A DNA stretch of 64,000 nt from Calliopsis andreniformis (lineage: Eukaryota > Arthropoda > Insecta > Hymenoptera > Andrenidae). The notes below the pieces were generated by a model, which saw only the letters and a program-made list of their open reading frames with translations, was not told the origin of the DNA and did no database searches. The translations under genes and the position numbers were made by a program. Shown here piece by piece: positions 63,508 through 64,000 of this stretch. Each line of letters opens with the position of its first letter. Within the stretch, counting starts at the first letter, position 1. The stretch lies in the NCBI RefSeq assembly GCF_051401765.1, contig NW_027480450.1, positions 1,426,001-1,490,000 on the forward strand, read 5' to 3'.

Positions 63508-64000
63508 AGAATATCCTGAATTCGCAGGATTCAATACTCAAACATCAATCCTCATCCCTCAGCCCTCATCCTCCATCCTCGATCCTCAATCCTCAATCCT
63601 CAATCTTCAATCCCCAATACTCGATCTTCAACCTTCAATCCTGTATACTCAATCTTCAACACTCAATCCCCAATACTCAATCTTCAATCCTCAATGCTCA
63701 ATCCAAAATCCCCTATCCTCAGTCCTCAATCCTCAATCCTGAATCCTCAAACCTCGATCCTCAACCGTCAGTCCTCGTCCTCAACCCTAAAACCTCAATA
63801 CTCAATCATCTATACTCAATCTTCAACCCTCAATCCTCAATCCTCAATGCTCAATCCTCAATCCTCAATATTCAACACACAACCCTCAACCATCAATCCT
63901 CAATACTCAACCATCAATCCTCAATTCTCGATACTCAATAGAACATCCTGAAATCTCATGGTTCAATACTCAATCCACAATATACAATAATCAAACCTCA
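63508..64000 (+). repeat. Array returning to box C, element E and a cut-off box B
   Basis: Box C at 63,508 is followed by a right-domain style element E (CAACCGTCAGTCCTCGTCC near 63,765), an ATTCAACACACA run near 63,870 and box B from 63,940. The window end cuts this box B. It has GAACATCCTGAAATC, so it lacks the usual GAATTC. The order matches the run-up to the cassettes at 16-56 kb, so a further cassette would be expected just beyond the window. Confidence 0.7.

Larger units (their letters stand above)
18109..63580 (+). repeat. Box C, 20 copies
   Basis: Box C shares its first 16 bases with box B (AGAATATCCTGAATTC) but continues with GCAGGATTC or TCAGGATTC and then CCTCAGCCCTCATCC or similar, over about 70 bp. 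Starts are 18109, 20065, 25086, 27337, 33416, 34665, 40105, 42349, 46072, 48316, 53422, 55265, 56313, 57598, 58491, 60115, 60484, 60978, 62124 and 63508. The EcoRI site GAATTC at start + 10 is lost at 58,491 (GAATGC). Boxes B and C evidently descend from one diverged heptamer run. Confidence 0.8.
1..64000 (+). repeat. Heptanucleotide satellite array, unit CCTCAAT, whole window
   Basis: The whole window reads as back-to-back seven-base units with consensus CCTCAAT on the + strand (ATTGAGG on the - strand), always in the same orientation. The core TCAA is the most constant part. The first two bases and the last two or three vary, giving frequent forms such as CTTCAAT, ACTCAAT, CATCAAT, CGTCAAT, CCCCAAT, CCACAAT, CCTGAAT, CCTTAAT, CCTCAGT and CCTCAAC. 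G is rare on this strand. The first and last bases are already inside the array, so both borders lie outside the window. I found no stretch longer than a few tens of bases that cannot be cut into heptamers or occasional 6- or 8-base units. This organisation is that of eukaryotic satellite DNA. The species, chromosome position and any function cannot be read from the sequence. Confidence 0.97.

Noticed and set aside
1..64000. A CRISPR array
   Set aside because: Spaced repeats such as box A are separated by more of the same heptamer, not by unique spacers, and distances range from hundreds of bases to kilobases. No cas-like gene is present.
1..64000. Telomeric repeat
   Set aside because: ATTGAGG on the - strand has a telomere-like length and strand bias. 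However, it does not match the common telomere units (TTAGGG, TTTAGGG, TTAGG, TTAGGC), and the degeneracy and higher-order structure are unlike telomerase-made DNA.
1..64000. tRNA, rRNA, riboswitch or terminator hairpins
   Set aside because: With almost no G on one strand, stable stems cannot form on the + strand, and no conserved RNA motif was seen.
15660..64000. CCAAT-like and AATATCC-like motifs as promoters or operators
   Set aside because: CCCCAAT units contain CCAAT, but only as one-base variants of the repeat scattered throughout, with no gene downstream.
1..64000. Assignment to a named satellite or species
   Set aside because: I do not recognise the CCTCAAT unit as a described satellite with confidence. 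The Drosophila virilis-type heptamers I know of (for example AAACTAC) do not match.

Overview
The window is one uninterrupted array of a seven-base tandem repeat. I find no supportable gene, RNA gene, transposon, CRISPR array or unique flanking sequence. The unit, read on the + strand, is CCTCAAT (reverse complement ATTGAGG). It never inverts, and it runs off both ends of the window. The + strand is almost free of G because the unit contains none. Every G is a departure from the unit. Tandem short-unit DNA over at least 64 kb with nested higher-order repeats is typical of eukaryotic satellite heterochromatin (centromeric, pericentromeric, subtelomeric, or sex/B chromosome). It is not typical of bacterial or viral genomes. 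I cannot name the species or the satellite family.

The many long + strand open frames are arithmetic artefacts. Seven is coprime to three, so three units (21 bases) translate to the same seven-residue repeat (SILNPQS) in all three + frames, with no stop codon. On the - strand every frame meets TGA once per 21 bases, so nothing stays open. Many apparent starts are TTG or chance ATG changes.

The array is hierarchically organised. Level 1 is the heptamer and its variants. Level 2 is a set of recurring diverged 'boxes' that still keep the seven-base register: box A (133 bp, 19 heptamers, 61 full or partial copies), box B (about 135 bp, 19 copies), box C (about 70 bp, 20 copies), an element E, an element G, and element D near the right end (usual period 140 bp, 20 heptamers). 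Level 3 is a set of composite cassettes. The clearest is box B followed by a beta-type box A exactly 252 or 253 bp downstream, seen 16 times. Level 4 is tandem higher-order units of 950, 1140, 1843 and 5967 bp. Level 5 is a duplication of about 15 kb.

Layout: 1-15,659 is subfamily I (alpha box A, element E with a TCCACAAC signature, 950- and 1140-bp tandem units). 15,660-31,600 is subfamily II, where boxes B, C and G and beta box A appear. 31,601-51,930 is a second copy of 16,294-30,950, enlarged by an internal 5967-bp tandem duplication (38,170-44,136 and 44,137-50,100). 51,930-56,089 holds the 1843-bp tandem units. 56,090-64,000 is a mixed region with box C, element D and subfamily-I style element E.

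The differences between the two 15-kb copies can be dated relative to one another. They are a 707-bp deletion, a 182-bp deletion, a 448-bp length difference, a 7-bp difference, a conversion-like patch with a net gain of 153 bp, and the 5967-bp duplication. Together they account exactly for the change in offset from 15,307 to 20,979. The window is therefore a readable record of unequal exchange and gene conversion in a satellite. I see no evidence for a gene-encoded system.
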